In this document: positions 7,779-15,097 of the stretch, piece after piece | Position numbering within the stretch: position 1 is the first letter of the stretch | Layout: each line of letters starts with the position of its first letter | Assembly (NCBI GenBank): GCA_964450645.1 | Contig: CAYVEB010000016.1 | Coordinates: 1 to 38,501 of the forward strand | Origin: JAKSPM01 sp964450645 | GTDB taxonomy: Bacteria; Bacillota; Clostridia; Oscillospirales; Oscillospiraceae | Reading direction: 5' to 3' | Length of the DNA stretch: 38,501 nt | The notes under the pieces: model-generated | Told to the model about the DNA's origin: nothing | What the model saw: the letters and a program-made list of their open reading frames with translations, nothing else | Databases searched by the model: none | Translations under genes and position numbers: made by a program

Positions 7779-8104
7779 GGGTCGTCATAGCCTCCCTCCA
7801 CGCACAGCGCCCACAAATACAGATCTTCATCTGCGACCATCAGCGTGTCGCACCGCCGCACCAGATAGCGTTTCTGGCCCAAAGACAGGTATTGGCTTCC
7901 CAGGACCGGCACATCGGTCGGTCCGATGTAGAGATATTGCCCTCTGGGGATTTCTCCGGCGGAAACGAACATGTGATTCATATTCTGCCAGCTCTGGCTG
8001 GTGACGGGCTGCAAAAACGCCCGCACCGTCACCGCCTCGCCGTCCCGGTGCACCCGCACCGTGCTTCCGTAATTGCGCAAGATTGCGTTGATCATCCGTT
8101 TCAT
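7766..8104 (-). CDS. Putative head-tail adaptor protein
   Basis: A 112-residue protein, ATG at 8104 overlapping the previous stop by 4 nt. It has a short beta-rich build (VRVHRDGEAVTVRAFLQPV, then SLGQKRYLVRRCD), as in small stopper/adaptor proteins that close the head and join it to the tail. The call comes from size, position after the connector gene and general pattern. Confidence 0.45.
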   Translation of the reverse strand: MKRMINAILRNYGSTVRVHRDGEAVTVRAFLQPVTSQSWQNMNHMFVSAGEIPRGQYLYIGPTDVPVLGSQYLSLGQKRYLVRRCDTLMVADEDLYLWALCVEGGYDDPWNN

Positions 8105-8472
8105 CCCCGTACCCCCAGGAACGCGAAATTTCCCGTCATATACGGCGCCAAAATTTCCAGTGCCTGCTGCCGCAGTCCGCCGGTGCGCTCGGTGCTTTCC
8201 GTGCCTTCGGCGCGTCGGATGGTGACGTGCCCCACGGTGAACGACGCAATTTCTCCGATTCCCCCGCTGGTCTGCAAATTACTCACCGCCAGCAAGGCAG
8301 CCGCCAGACAAAAGCTCTCTGCGCAGTCCTCAGGCGAGACGCCGCAGCGCAGGCGGCTTTTGAGTTCCTGCGCTGCGGCATTGCACATCAACCGCAGCAT
8401 TTCTTCTTCCTGGCTGCTGATGCCGGGGCACAAGCTGAGTGCCAGACGAAAAATCTCCTCAAGCAAGTCCAT
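8101..8472 (-). CDS. Putative head-tail connector (gp6-like)
   Basis: A 123-residue mostly helical protein starting at ATG 8472, one base after the capsid stop. It holds a repeated helical pattern (RLALSLCPGISSQEEEMLRL, CAESFCLAAALLAVSNLQ) and ends with ILAPYMTGNFAFLGVRG. Small helical proteins after the major capsid gene are usually the connector ring below the portal. The PYMTGNFAFLGVRG end is typical of several Firmicute phage connectors. Moderate confidence. Confidence 0.5.
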   Translation of the reverse strand: MDLLEEIFRLALSLCPGISSQEEEMLRLMCNAAAQELKSRLRCGVSPEDCAESFCLAAALLAVSNLQTSGGIGEIASFTVGHVTIRRAEGTESTERTGGLRQQALEILAPYMTGNFAFLGVRG

Positions 8473-8473
8473 C

Positions 8474-9499
8474 TCAGATCACCAGGATGTTGCTCGCTCC
8501 AGTCATGATTTTTCCGAAGCCGGAGATCGAAGTAATCGCGGCCCGTTCCAGCTGGCGGTCGATCAGCTTATCGTATTCCACCGTCACGTCGCCCGCCTGC
8601 ACCATTTCCAGTGCATACCGGCGATCCAGGCCAATGATTTTACCCGTCTCCACGCTGTCGCAGCGCAGCAGCTGTGCGCCGAGCGGATTTTCCAGCTTTC
8701 CGGTGCCCTGGAAGTTCAGGCCGGTCAGCGGATTTTGCAGCTCTTCCACCTGGAGCAGCTTGATAAAGCTGTCAATCGGCGCCAGCAGCACATTCATCTC
8801 ATAGGGGTTGAACTGCGCCCAGAATTCCACCAGCGCGTCATAGGTCAAGGTACCCTTTGTGCCGGACATAGGCGATGTTCCAATGGTAAAGGATGTTGCG
8901 GCGTTGCTGTTCCCGTCGCCGTTTGCCAGGACGTTTACAGCGTCGGCCACGTGCATTTTCTGGATGTGCGCGCCGATCTGTCGCAGCATTACCGAGAACA
9001 GATCCAGCTTTTGGAAGCGAATGGCCTCATAGGAAGCGACCAACATTCTTCCGCGCTTATGCAGCTTAATCAAATGATCCTTGGCCTTCACCTGGGTCTG
9101 GGGGATCGTCGCGCCCTCGCCCACCGCTTTAAGCTCCTTGTCGTCGTCCGTGGGTTCAGAGTAGATGGAGCGGTAGTCCATGGCGTCGATGTTGGTGACG
9201 GACGCCACGATTGCCTGCAAGATGCCGTCCTCCTGCATTCCCTGGTGGATGCAGCGCGCGATAAATTCCGGGAACAGCACTGCCGAATCCATCGTCGAGA
9301 AGAATTTTTCCACCGGGCTCGAGCCGCCGCCCTTTACGCGGATATCAAACCGCTTCAGCTGCCGCTGGAAGGCGTCCAGTCCCTCCATTGCGGTTCCTCT
9401 GTACTGCTCGCTTGGGTCTAAGCTCTCCAACACCTGCGTAAACGTTTTTCCGCTCTCGCGGTACATACCCTTTTCCAGGCGAAGCGTCTCAAATGTCAT
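8474..9499 (-). CDS. Major capsid protein
   Basis: A 341-residue protein, ATG at 9499 overlapping the decoration gene stop (TAATG). It contains DIRVKGGGSSPVEKFF, LFPEFIARCIHQGM, GEGATIPQTQVKAKD and the later LLAPIDSFIKLLQVEEL, a pattern of Firmicute phage major capsid proteins with a P-domain arrangement. The length fits an HK97-fold capsid subunit without a cleaved prosequence. The N-terminal region still begins with a short extended segment. Position after protease and decoration gene supports the call. Confidence 0.8.
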   Translation of the reverse strand: MTFETLRLEKGMYRESGKTFTQVLESLDPSEQYRGTAMEGLDAFQRQLKRFDIRVKGGGSSPVEKFFSTMDSAVLFPEFIARCIHQGMQEDGILQAIVASVTNIDAMDYRSIYSEPTDDDKELKAVGEGATIPQTQVKAKDHLIKLHKRGRMLVASYEAIRFQKLDLFSVMLRQIGAHIQKMHVADAVNVLANGDGNSNAATSFTIGTSPMSGTKGTLTYDALVEFWAQFNPYEMNVLLAPIDSFIKLLQVEELQNPLTGLNFQGTGKLENPLGAQLLRCDSVETGKIIGLDRRYALEMVQAGDVTVEYDKLIDRQLERAAITSISGFGKIMTGASNILVI

Positions 9500-9888
9500 T
9501 ATTCCGCACCTCCACTAACGCTAAAAATGCCGCCATAGAGTTTGAATCCAACTGTTTTATCCACCGTATTGGTATGCAGTACCAAAACCTGCACGCCGCC
9601 GTCCTTGCTGGTCACAGCCGCTCCGCTGTTAACGCCGACCAGGGAGTTGATGCCCAAAGTTGGGGCGGTGCTGGTATAAGTCAGTTCGAAGCAGCCGCTC
9701 ACCTGAACGCTGGCGTAGCCGTTTCGAATCGCGCGGATCACGCCGAAGAAGGGCTTGTCCGCATCGCAGACCTTGACCGAGTCGTCCTTGTCCATCATGC
9801 AGACCTTCCCGACGGCGCTTTCATCCTCGTTGCAGATGAACGTCATGTATTCCGCGCCGATGCCGTCGATCGAGATGGGATTGTTCAT
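9499..9888 (-). CDS. Putative capsid decoration / cement protein
   Basis: A 129-residue beta-rich protein starting at ATG 9888 behind AGGAGGAATTCT. It contains CMMDKDDSVKVCDADKPFFG followed by VIRAIRNGYASVQVSGCFEL, the barrel-like pattern of DUF2190/lambda-D type capsid cement proteins (repeated V-x-V and G-turns). It sits between protease and major capsid gene, the usual place. Such proteins bind the outside of the expanded head. Confidence 0.6.
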   Translation of the reverse strand: MNNPISIDGIGAEYMTFICNEDESAVGKVCMMDKDDSVKVCDADKPFFGVIRAIRNGYASVQVSGCFELTYTSTAPTLGINSLVGVNSGAAVTSKDGGVQVLVLHTNTVDKTVGFKLYGGIFSVSGGAE

Positions 9889-9907
9889 AGAATTCCTCCT
9901 TAAATTT

Positions 9908-10813
9908 TTAAATCATAAATTCATTGCTCTTTACAAATTCCCGCTGCTGCGGGCCTGGCAGCTGGGCAGCAGGTTCCAGCAGCGCCGACGCCTTGTTCTT
10001 CAGCCCCTTGCACAGCTGCCGCAGTGACGCGTCGTCCAGCTGTCCGACCATCGCGCGCAGCAGCGCCTCGTCCGCGCCGAAGTCCAAGCACAAGCCCAGC
10101 TTGACCGCGTCATCCTGCAGCTGCTTGCGGTAGGCCCTTCCCAGTTCCGCCTCTCGCTGCAGTTGTTTCAAGCTGTCTGAGAGCAGAATGTCTCCGCTTT
10201 TCGCCACATATTCTTCCAGCTTCATCTCTCCACCTCCTTTCGCCTTCATAACGCCCGCCTGCCGCTGTGCCGGCACGGCCACAAAGGAAAACTCATAAGC
10301 GTCCGCCGGTTCTGACAGCACCACGGTACACAGCTGACCGTCATAGCTCTGTCCTTTTTGATGTGCGCAAGTCCCATACGGTTTTCCGCATACTGAGCAA
10401 GTCGCCGCGCCCATGGCGCATCCGACGGATACCTCTTTTTTGATGCCGCCCTCGATTTCCCGGATGATTCCCTCGAATTCCGGCTCCCGCAGCATATAGG
10501 CCCATGCCCGCAGATAGCTGCCCTGGGCGTCGTGTTCCACGCGGGTGTCGAAGATACGCGCCACCTGTTCCTTGCTGGACCACGTATGGTCGCAGATTCC
10601 GGTCTTGCCCACGAACAGCTCTGCCAGCTTTGGCAGCGCCTGGGGTGAAAAGCGTTCGAAGTCCCTATCCACCAGGTCGTCGCACAGCCGCATGGAGAAC
10701 ACGTAAACCTGTTCTTCCCTGAGGGGCGTCTTTGTCAGCCGGTTGATTTTTTCCAGCTGGGACGCGTCGGGCGCCCCGGCGCCGGTGATTGCTCCCGCCT
10801 TTTTAAGATCCAC
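9908..10813 (-). CDS. Prohead maturation protease with scaffold-like C-terminus
   Basis: A 301-residue protein with GTG start at 10813 and AGGAGG eight bases upstream, overlapping the portal gene by 11 nt. The first about 190 residues carry a prohead-protease pattern: VDRDFERFSPQAL, GKTGICDHTWSSKEQVARI, KKEVSVGCAMG and a final YEFSFVAVPAQRQAGV. A Cys/His cluster (CSVCGKPYGTCAH) sits in the domain and may bind zinc; similar clusters occur in related phage proteases. The C-terminal about 100 residues are helical (LEEYVAKSGDILLSDSLKQL) and may act as scaffold. Confidence 0.7.
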   Translation of the reverse strand: MDLKKAGAITGAGAPDASQLEKINRLTKTPLREEQVYVFSMRLCDDLVDRDFERFSPQALPKLAELFVGKTGICDHTWSSKEQVARIFDTRVEHDAQGSYLRAWAYMLREPEFEGIIREIEGGIKKEVSVGCAMGAATCSVCGKPYGTCAHQKGQSYDGQLCTVVLSEPADAYEFSFVAVPAQRQAGVMKAKGGGEMKLEEYVAKSGDILLSDSLKQLQREAELGRAYRKQLQDDAVKLGLCLDFGADEALLRAMVGQLDDASLRQLCKGLKNKASALLEPAAQLPGPQQREFVKSNEFMI

Positions 10814-11942
10814 TTTCCATTCCTCCTGTCAACTTGTCCGCCTGTGCGCGGTACAAGGCGGCGTGCGCCTCATCCACAATATCCTGCAAACTGATGTCGT
10901 CCCAGACGATTGACGCGTCGCAGCCGAAACCGTTTGTCCGCAGCCACATTCTGCAGATGCGTTCCAGCACGGGCGTCACCGCCCGCCGAATTGCCCACAA
11001 CTCGCTTGTCAGCAGATCCGCCTGCTGGGTCGACATCCGCTCGGTACTCGACCAACTCAACCCCAGCAAAAACGGCGGCAGCCCGGTCTTGGCCACCAGC
11101 TGTTCCAGAATCTGCCGCACCGGAATCTCTGAATCTAAGATCTGCCCGTCCGCGCCGATGACCTTTACCGACACATCGCCAACGGCCACGAAGTCCCGCA
11201 CCATTCCGTTCTTGCTGTCCTGCATTGCTCTGGACCACTCGCTCGCCATCTGTTCGGCCCGTTCCTGCGCATAGCTGCGATCTAACCCGTCGCCGCTCGG
11301 TTTATACACCACCGAATAGCGGACATTACCCGCCCGTTCCCAGTTCACGCCGATCGTATGGAAAATTTTCAGCAAAATATCCGCCAAAAACGGCATACTG
11401 CGCAGCAGTCCCGCGCCATAAGGCGCATCCGGTCCCGCGTTGAGGGTGGAAAACAGCAGCAGATGCTGCCGCGGCAGCGGCTTGGGAAGCCCGCCCTGGT
11501 CTGCCGTACAGATCAAGGTCTGTAGCGGGGAATCCGTCTGCAACAGCTGAATTTCGTTGACATCTCCCCACAGCACCGCCGCCAGCTGTCCCTGGGAGAC
11601 GACCATTTCCCCGATCGCCCTGCCATACAAAATCAGGCTGTCGAGATACCCGCTCAAGAATCCCTCGATGCCGAACTGCATTCGCCCGCAGGGAACCGTG
11701 CGCAAAAAGTGCTCCAAGCCCCGTTTTGCCGCCGCATCGGCGCAATCCGCCTGAAATCCGCCGGTCAGCCGAACCAGTTTGCAGATCGCCGCGTCCAGCA
11801 GCGGCAGCGCCTCGCGCATATTGCGGTACAGCAGATTTTCATTTCCGCCCAACGGCACATAGTCCCGTATTGCGCCAAAGGGATGCCGCGATCCGGTCCG
11901 CAGCTGTGGGGTAACGGCCCCCGGCCTTTTTGTTCGTTTCAT
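10803..11942 (-). CDS. Phage portal protein
   Basis: A 379-residue protein, ATG at 11942 with GGAGG seven bases upstream, 21 bp after the terminase. It has portal-like segments: YRNMREALPLLDAAICKLV, GFLSGYLDSLILYGRAIGE, the mid-region HLLLFSTLNAGPDAPYGAGL and the C-terminal GLSWSSTERMSTQQADLLT. The portal forms the dodecameric DNA entry channel and docks the terminase. Position between large terminase and protease agrees. Confidence 0.85.
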   Translation of the reverse strand: MKRTKRPGAVTPQLRTGSRHPFGAIRDYVPLGGNENLLYRNMREALPLLDAAICKLVRLTGGFQADCADAAAKRGLEHFLRTVPCGRMQFGIEGFLSGYLDSLILYGRAIGEMVVSQGQLAAVLWGDVNEIQLLQTDSPLQTLICTADQGGLPKPLPRQHLLLFSTLNAGPDAPYGAGLLRSMPFLADILLKIFHTIGVNWERAGNVRYSVVYKPSGDGLDRSYAQERAEQMASEWSRAMQDSKNGMVRDFVAVGDVSVKVIGADGQILDSEIPVRQILEQLVAKTGLPPFLLGLSWSSTERMSTQQADLLTSELWAIRRAVTPVLERICRMWLRTNGFGCDASIVWDDISLQDIVDEAHAALYRAQADKLTGGMESGS

Positions 11943-11963
11943 GCACGCACCTCCAAAAGTCGT

Positions 11964-13220
11964 TTATCCATTTTGTCTTGCTACCGCCCGCACGCTGAAA
12001 ACCGGCGGAGGCCCCGACACAATGGTCGCCGCAAAATACCGCATATCGTCCATGGCGTGGTCATGGGCCTTTCGCACGGTGTCCTTTCCCGCCTTGAGAT
12101 CCCAAACATACTCCTCCATCTCCCGCAGGCAGTCCGCGCACGTCTCGCAGATTACCAATTTCCCGCTTTTCAGCAGATCCGAGGTTTTCCGGATGCCGGA
12201 CAGCACATCGTTGTCCGCCCTTCGCACCGTCCAGCCCTCCCTGCGCAGCAGTTCCATAAAGCTTGCCGCCGACGGATCGACGACAACCGCGCTGATTGGC
12301 CTGTCTCCGGCCAGGTTTTTCAAAGCCGATGCGTATTCCGCGTCGGTCATCTGGCGCATATGCTTTTTGCTGTCGAAGTAGAATTCTTTCACGCGGTACC
12401 ACACGCCGTCCAGCAGTCCCCAAAGTCCGAATGACGCCGGGTTCACCGTCCCGTAGTCGCAAGAGATATACCACTGGGCGAACGGTCCTTCCGGCACGGG
12501 CCGCACCATGGACGCCTCGAAGAAGTCGTACACCCGACCTTCCGCCGCCACCCACTGTCCCAGGATAAACCGCCGGTAAAACACTCCTGTGTACAACCGC
12601 TCGTAGCGCTGCCTGATTTCGCGGGACAGGGAGGGGTTATCCTCCATTGTAAAATGCAGATACAGGCACCCGCGCTGCTCCGCCTGCAAGATCCACTCGT
12701 TGTAGAACCAGTGGTACGGCCCCTCCGGGTTGCAGTTGAACCACAGCCGCGAACCTGTCACCGAGCACCGTGCGCAGCCCTGTTCTACGAAGCTTTTTGG
12801 CATCAGCGCCACCTCGTCCATTAAAATTCCGGCAAATGTAATGCCCTGAATGAGGGAGGCCGACCCCTCGTCACGTCCGCCGAAGATGTAGAACTCGTTT
12901 ACGTTTCCGCCATAGCTGACCCGCAGCAAATTTTCCGTGCGTCTTTCGGTGTACCGAAAGCCCAACGCCTTTAATTTGGGCAGCAGCTCTGAGAGCACAT
13001 TGCGCCGCAAAGACGCGATGGTCTTTCCGCACACGCCGAAGCGCTGATTTTGAAAGCAAGTCATCGCCCACAGGAAAAAACTCAGGCCCATGCTCAGCGT
13101 CTTTCCGCTGCGCACGGCGCCGTCGCAGATGATTGCATCGCAGTCGTGATAGGGGCTTCCCGCCCGCCACCAGGACAGCACCGTTTTTTGCTTTGGAGAA
13201 AATCGCAGCTTCAATCGCAA
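11964..13220 (-). CDS. Terminase large subunit (PBSX XtmB-like family)
   Basis: A 418-residue DNA-packaging ATPase/nuclease. Walker A is GAVRSGKT (34-41); Walker B is GILMDEVAL with D135 and E136. A nuclease domain follows with acidic residues in SCDYGTVNP (D255), VVVDPSAASF (D315) and DHAMDDMRY (about D388-D392). The GAVRSGKT form and the RTENLLRVSYGGN/FGGRDEGSASLIQG segments are typical of the XtmB/PBSX branch. Start ATG at 13220 overlaps the small-subunit gene by 10 nt. In PBSX this enzyme packages host DNA. Confidence 0.93.
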   Translation of the reverse strand: MRLKLRFSPKQKTVLSWWRAGSPYHDCDAIICDGAVRSGKTLSMGLSFFLWAMTCFQNQRFGVCGKTIASLRRNVLSELLPKLKALGFRYTERRTENLLRVSYGGNVNEFYIFGGRDEGSASLIQGITFAGILMDEVALMPKSFVEQGCARCSVTGSRLWFNCNPEGPYHWFYNEWILQAEQRGCLYLHFTMEDNPSLSREIRQRYERLYTGVFYRRFILGQWVAAEGRVYDFFEASMVRPVPEGPFAQWYISCDYGTVNPASFGLWGLLDGVWYRVKEFYFDSKKHMRQMTDAEYASALKNLAGDRPISAVVVDPSAASFMELLRREGWTVRRADNDVLSGIRKTSDLLKSGKLVICETCADCLREMEEYVWDLKAGKDTVRKAHDHAMDDMRYFAATIVSGPPPVFSVRAVARQNG

Positions 13221-13642
13221 TCCTCCGCCAGCGCCTTCAAAAAGTCCGCCGCCCCGGAGGACTCCTCCACGGTGGTTTCCAGCAGCAGCCGCAAAAGCTC
13301 CGCCCGATTCAGCAGCTTAATTTCCAGCGCGCCCTTTTCGCTGCGTTTGATCTCCGATAGCAGCGACAGATCCAACTCCTCCAATTTGACGTCCTCGTCC
13401 ATCACCAACCGCACGCAGTCGTTGCACTTGCCGAACACCAGCCCATAGAGCCTGCGCAGTGTGTCCGCCCTGGTCATCTGGCGCGACAGCAAATCTCGCT
13501 GCCGCTGGATCTCCTCTTGCACCGCGCTCTTACCCAGCAGCGCCACGCCCTCGCCCAGTCCGTCGGCGGCGGCCTCGGGATCCATGGTTTTCAAATACCG
13601 GTAGGCAAACTCTCTGATCTTTGCCTGTTCCGGAAGCCTCAT
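13211..13642 (-). CDS. Putative terminase small subunit
   Basis: A 143-residue protein, first in the phage operon. ATG at 13642 has AAAGGAG nine bases upstream; an in-frame TTG at 13651 directly touches that site and is unlikely. The sequence begins MRLPEQAKIREFAYRYL, with GVALLGKSAVQEEIQRQRDL in the middle. It is helical and immediately precedes the large terminase. The small subunit normally recognises DNA for packaging. I see no clear helix-turn-helix, so the name relies on position and size. Confidence 0.6.
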   Translation of the reverse strand: MRLPEQAKIREFAYRYLKTMDPEAAADGLGEGVALLGKSAVQEEIQRQRDLLSRQMTRADTLRRLYGLVFGKCNDCVRLVMDEDVKLEELDLSLLSEIKRSEKGALEIKLLNRAELLRLLLETTVEESSGAADFLKALAEDCD

Positions 13643-13679
13643 CGCGATCAACTCCTTTCACCCATAGCTTCAAAAAGCG

Positions 13680-13703
13680 AAAAAAACGCACAGGCCCGTG
13701 CAA
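13680..13703 (-). terminator. Hairpin with T-run in the leader of the phage operon
   Basis: On the minus strand GCACGGGCCTGTGC (13701-13688) can fold into a short hairpin and is followed at once by a run of seven T residues after one G. It lies 40-60 nt upstream of the first phage gene, so it may be an attenuator, or a barrier against readthrough. The stem is short (5-6 bp), and the same near-palindrome could instead be a protein-binding site. Confidence 0.4.
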
Positions 13704-13739
13704 CTCTCGCAAAAACATTTAAAAATAATTTACCGCCCC

Positions 13740-13768
13740 TTGCCCGCCGCCGGGATGTGTGCTATAAT
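13740..13768 (+). promoter_or_regulatory. Sigma-A type promoter of the uracil-DNA glycosylase gene
   Basis: TTGCCC (13740-13745), 17-bp spacer, TATAAT (13763-13768). The -10 is a perfect match and lies about 30 bp ahead of the start codon. GAGGGAGG provides the ribosome-binding site. Confidence 0.85.
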
Positions 13769-13798
13769 CAGGGTATATTTTTGAGGGAGGCGACCGCC

Positions 13799-14464
13799 AT
13801 GGATCTCACCGCCCTAGCCGCCTGGCAGTCTGAATTGGCGGGGGAATTTACCCAGCCCTATTTTCAAGCCCTCTCCCGGCGCGTGGACGCTGCCTATGCC
13901 TCTGCCACGGTCTATCCGCCGCCTGACCGGCTCTTTTCGGCCTTTTCCCTCACCCCGCCGGAGGCGGTTCGTGTGGTAATTCTCGGACAGGACCCATACC
14001 ACGGCCCCGGTCAGGCCGACGGCATGGCTTTTTCCGTCCGTCCTGGCGTTCCGTTTCCCCCGTCCCTACGCAATGTCTATATCGAGCTTGCAGCGGACTG
14101 CGGCGTCCGCCCGCCCTCCGGCGACCTGACCGCCTGGGCGCGCCAGGGCGTGTTCCTGCTCAACACCGTGCTTACCGTGGAGCGGGGCCGCGCCAACAGC
14201 CACCGGGGTTTTGGCTGGCAGCGGTTTACCGGCGCCGTCATTGCCGCCACGGCGCGGCTTCCCCAGCCGATCGTGTATCTGCTCTGGGGTTCGCAGGCGC
14301 AAAAAAAAGCGCCCGTCATCCAGGCGTCCGCCTATCCCCGCTTGATTCTCGCGGCGCCGCACCCCAGCCCGCTCTCCGCGTACCGTGGCTTTTTCGGCAG
14401 CCGTCCGTTTTCCCAAGCCAACGCGTTTTTGGCCGCCCACGGCGCCGAACCGGTTGCGTGGTAA
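13799..14464 (+). CDS. ung: Uracil-DNA glycosylase
   Basis: A 221-residue family-1 uracil-DNA glycosylase, which removes uracil from DNA in base-excision repair. The water-activating loop GQDPYH (63-68, catalytic Asp65) is intact, as are LLNT (120-123) and the DNA-intercalating HPSPLSAYRG (His188). Length is normal for the family. The ATG at 13799 has GGAGG eight bases upstream; a longer frame upstream has no such site and overlaps the phage leader. It has its own promoter and is divergent from the phage operon. Confidence 0.97.
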   Translation: MDLTALAAWQSELAGEFTQPYFQALSRRVDAAYASATVYPPPDRLFSAFSLTPPEAVRVVILGQDPYHGPGQADGMAFSVRPGVPFPPSLRNVYIELAADCGVRPPSGDLTAWARQGVFLLNTVLTVERGRANSHRGFGWQRFTGAVIAATARLPQPIVYLLWGSQAQKKAPVIQASAYPRLILAAPHPSPLSAYRGFFGSRPFSQANAFLAAHGAEPVAW

Positions 14465-14488
14465 AAATCACTATGGAAGGAATGTCCT

Positions 14489-14893
14489 ATGAGAAGATTG
14501 TTAATTGTTCTCCTTGCGCTGCTGATATTGAGTCTGGCCGCCTGCGGCGAGCAGACGCAGGACACGCCCGCGCCCACACAGTCCGCCGTTGTGGAGCCAG
14601 CCCTGGATTCGTCCCTCGCCGGCACGTGGACCATGAGCGGCGAATTTGCGGAGGAAACCGACTACATTGAAACTCTGACCATCGACGCCGATGGAACCAT
14701 CTGCGTCCAGCTGGACTACCGTGGCGAGCCCTATCAAACCCTGACCGGCACCTGGTACACGGAAGATCGTCATTTGGTTGTCGCCATTACCTCTGTCGAC
14801 GAGCCCTACACGATGGACTACCAGTATTTGGTGGATGGCCGCACGCTCACCTTGCAAAGCGACCGCGGCACCTATGTCTACTACAGCAACTAA
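14489..14893 (+). CDS. Small lipoprotein of unknown function
   Basis: A 134-residue protein with a signal peptide (MRRLLIVLLALLILSLAAC), whose lipobox LAAC ends at Cys19, so it should be anchored to the outer face of the membrane. The mature part has a linker rich in Thr, Ala and Pro, then a beta-rich domain with repeated GTW motifs (AGTWTMSGEF, LTGTWYTEDRH), a pattern common in small lipocalin-like lipoproteins of Clostridia. ATG at 14489 has GGAAGG upstream. It follows ung by 24 bp and is probably co-transcribed; a strong terminator follows. Confidence 0.8.
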   Translation: MRRLLIVLLALLILSLAACGEQTQDTPAPTQSAVVEPALDSSLAGTWTMSGEFAEETDYIETLTIDADGTICVQLDYRGEPYQTLTGTWYTEDRHLVVAITSVDEPYTMDYQYLVDGRTLTLQSDRGTYVYYSN

Positions 14894-14902
14894 TTCGGCG
14901 GT

Positions 14903-14948
14903 AAAAATCCGCCCCGTTTCCGGGAACCGGAAGCGGGGCGGATTTTTT
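14903..14948 (+). terminator. Intrinsic terminator after ung-lipoprotein
   Basis: AAATCCGCCCCG pairs with CGGGGCGGATTT and is followed by further T residues. The loop itself contains complementary TTCCGG/CCGGAA. It ends the two-gene unit starting at 13740. Confidence 0.85.
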
Positions 14949-14997
14949 CGGTATTGCATCAAAGCGCAAAAAACATACGGGGTTTGGCTGGAATTGC

Positions 14998-15027
14998 TTG
15001 ACAATTTTCTTCCAAACTTGCTATAAT
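14998..15027 (+). promoter_or_regulatory. Sigma-A type promoter of the glycosyltransferase genes
   Basis: Perfect TTGACA (14998-15003), 18-bp spacer, perfect TATAAT (15022-15027). About 60 nt of leader separate it from the start codon and include a GC-rich inverted repeat near 15050-15072. Confidence 0.88.
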
Positions 15028-15097
15028 ATAGTGTTAAGAAGTGTGCCATCCCCGCTCTCGCGGTGGGAGCGGCCCATCAAAGTTGGGATTATGACGT

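Larger units (their letters stand above)
1315..13642 (-). mobile_element. Phage-derived contractile-particle cluster (PBSX-like, no tape measure, lysis, fibre or integrase genes)
   Basis: Nineteen minus-strand genes follow the order of PBSX-type myoviruses: terminase small and large, portal, protease, decoration protein, capsid, three connector-type genes, sheath, tube, chaperone, an unknown 102-residue protein, LysM protein, gpD-like, spike, DUF2634, baseplate J and YmfQ-like. Nearly every junction overlaps by 1-13 nt or is separated by a few bases, and no gene shows a frameshift. Missing are a tape-measure protein, tail fibres, holin, endolysin, integrase, repressor and replication genes. 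Base composition resembles the flanking chromosome. No direct-repeat attachment sites were found by eye. It could be a defective prophage, a domesticated particle, or a gene-transfer-agent-like element. Confidence 0.85.

Noticed and set aside
7439..9421. Long open frame of 660 codons on the plus strand opposite the phage head genes
   Set aside because: It is antisense to four well-supported phage genes with good starts; its composition (Arg, His, Pro, Gln rich) is typical of a shadow frame in GC-rich DNA.
10373..10413. Cys/His cluster of the prohead protease as a sign of a novel zinc enzyme
   Set aside because: Comparable CxxCG...CxH clusters occur in prohead proteases of Firmicute phages, so I treat it as a normal feature.
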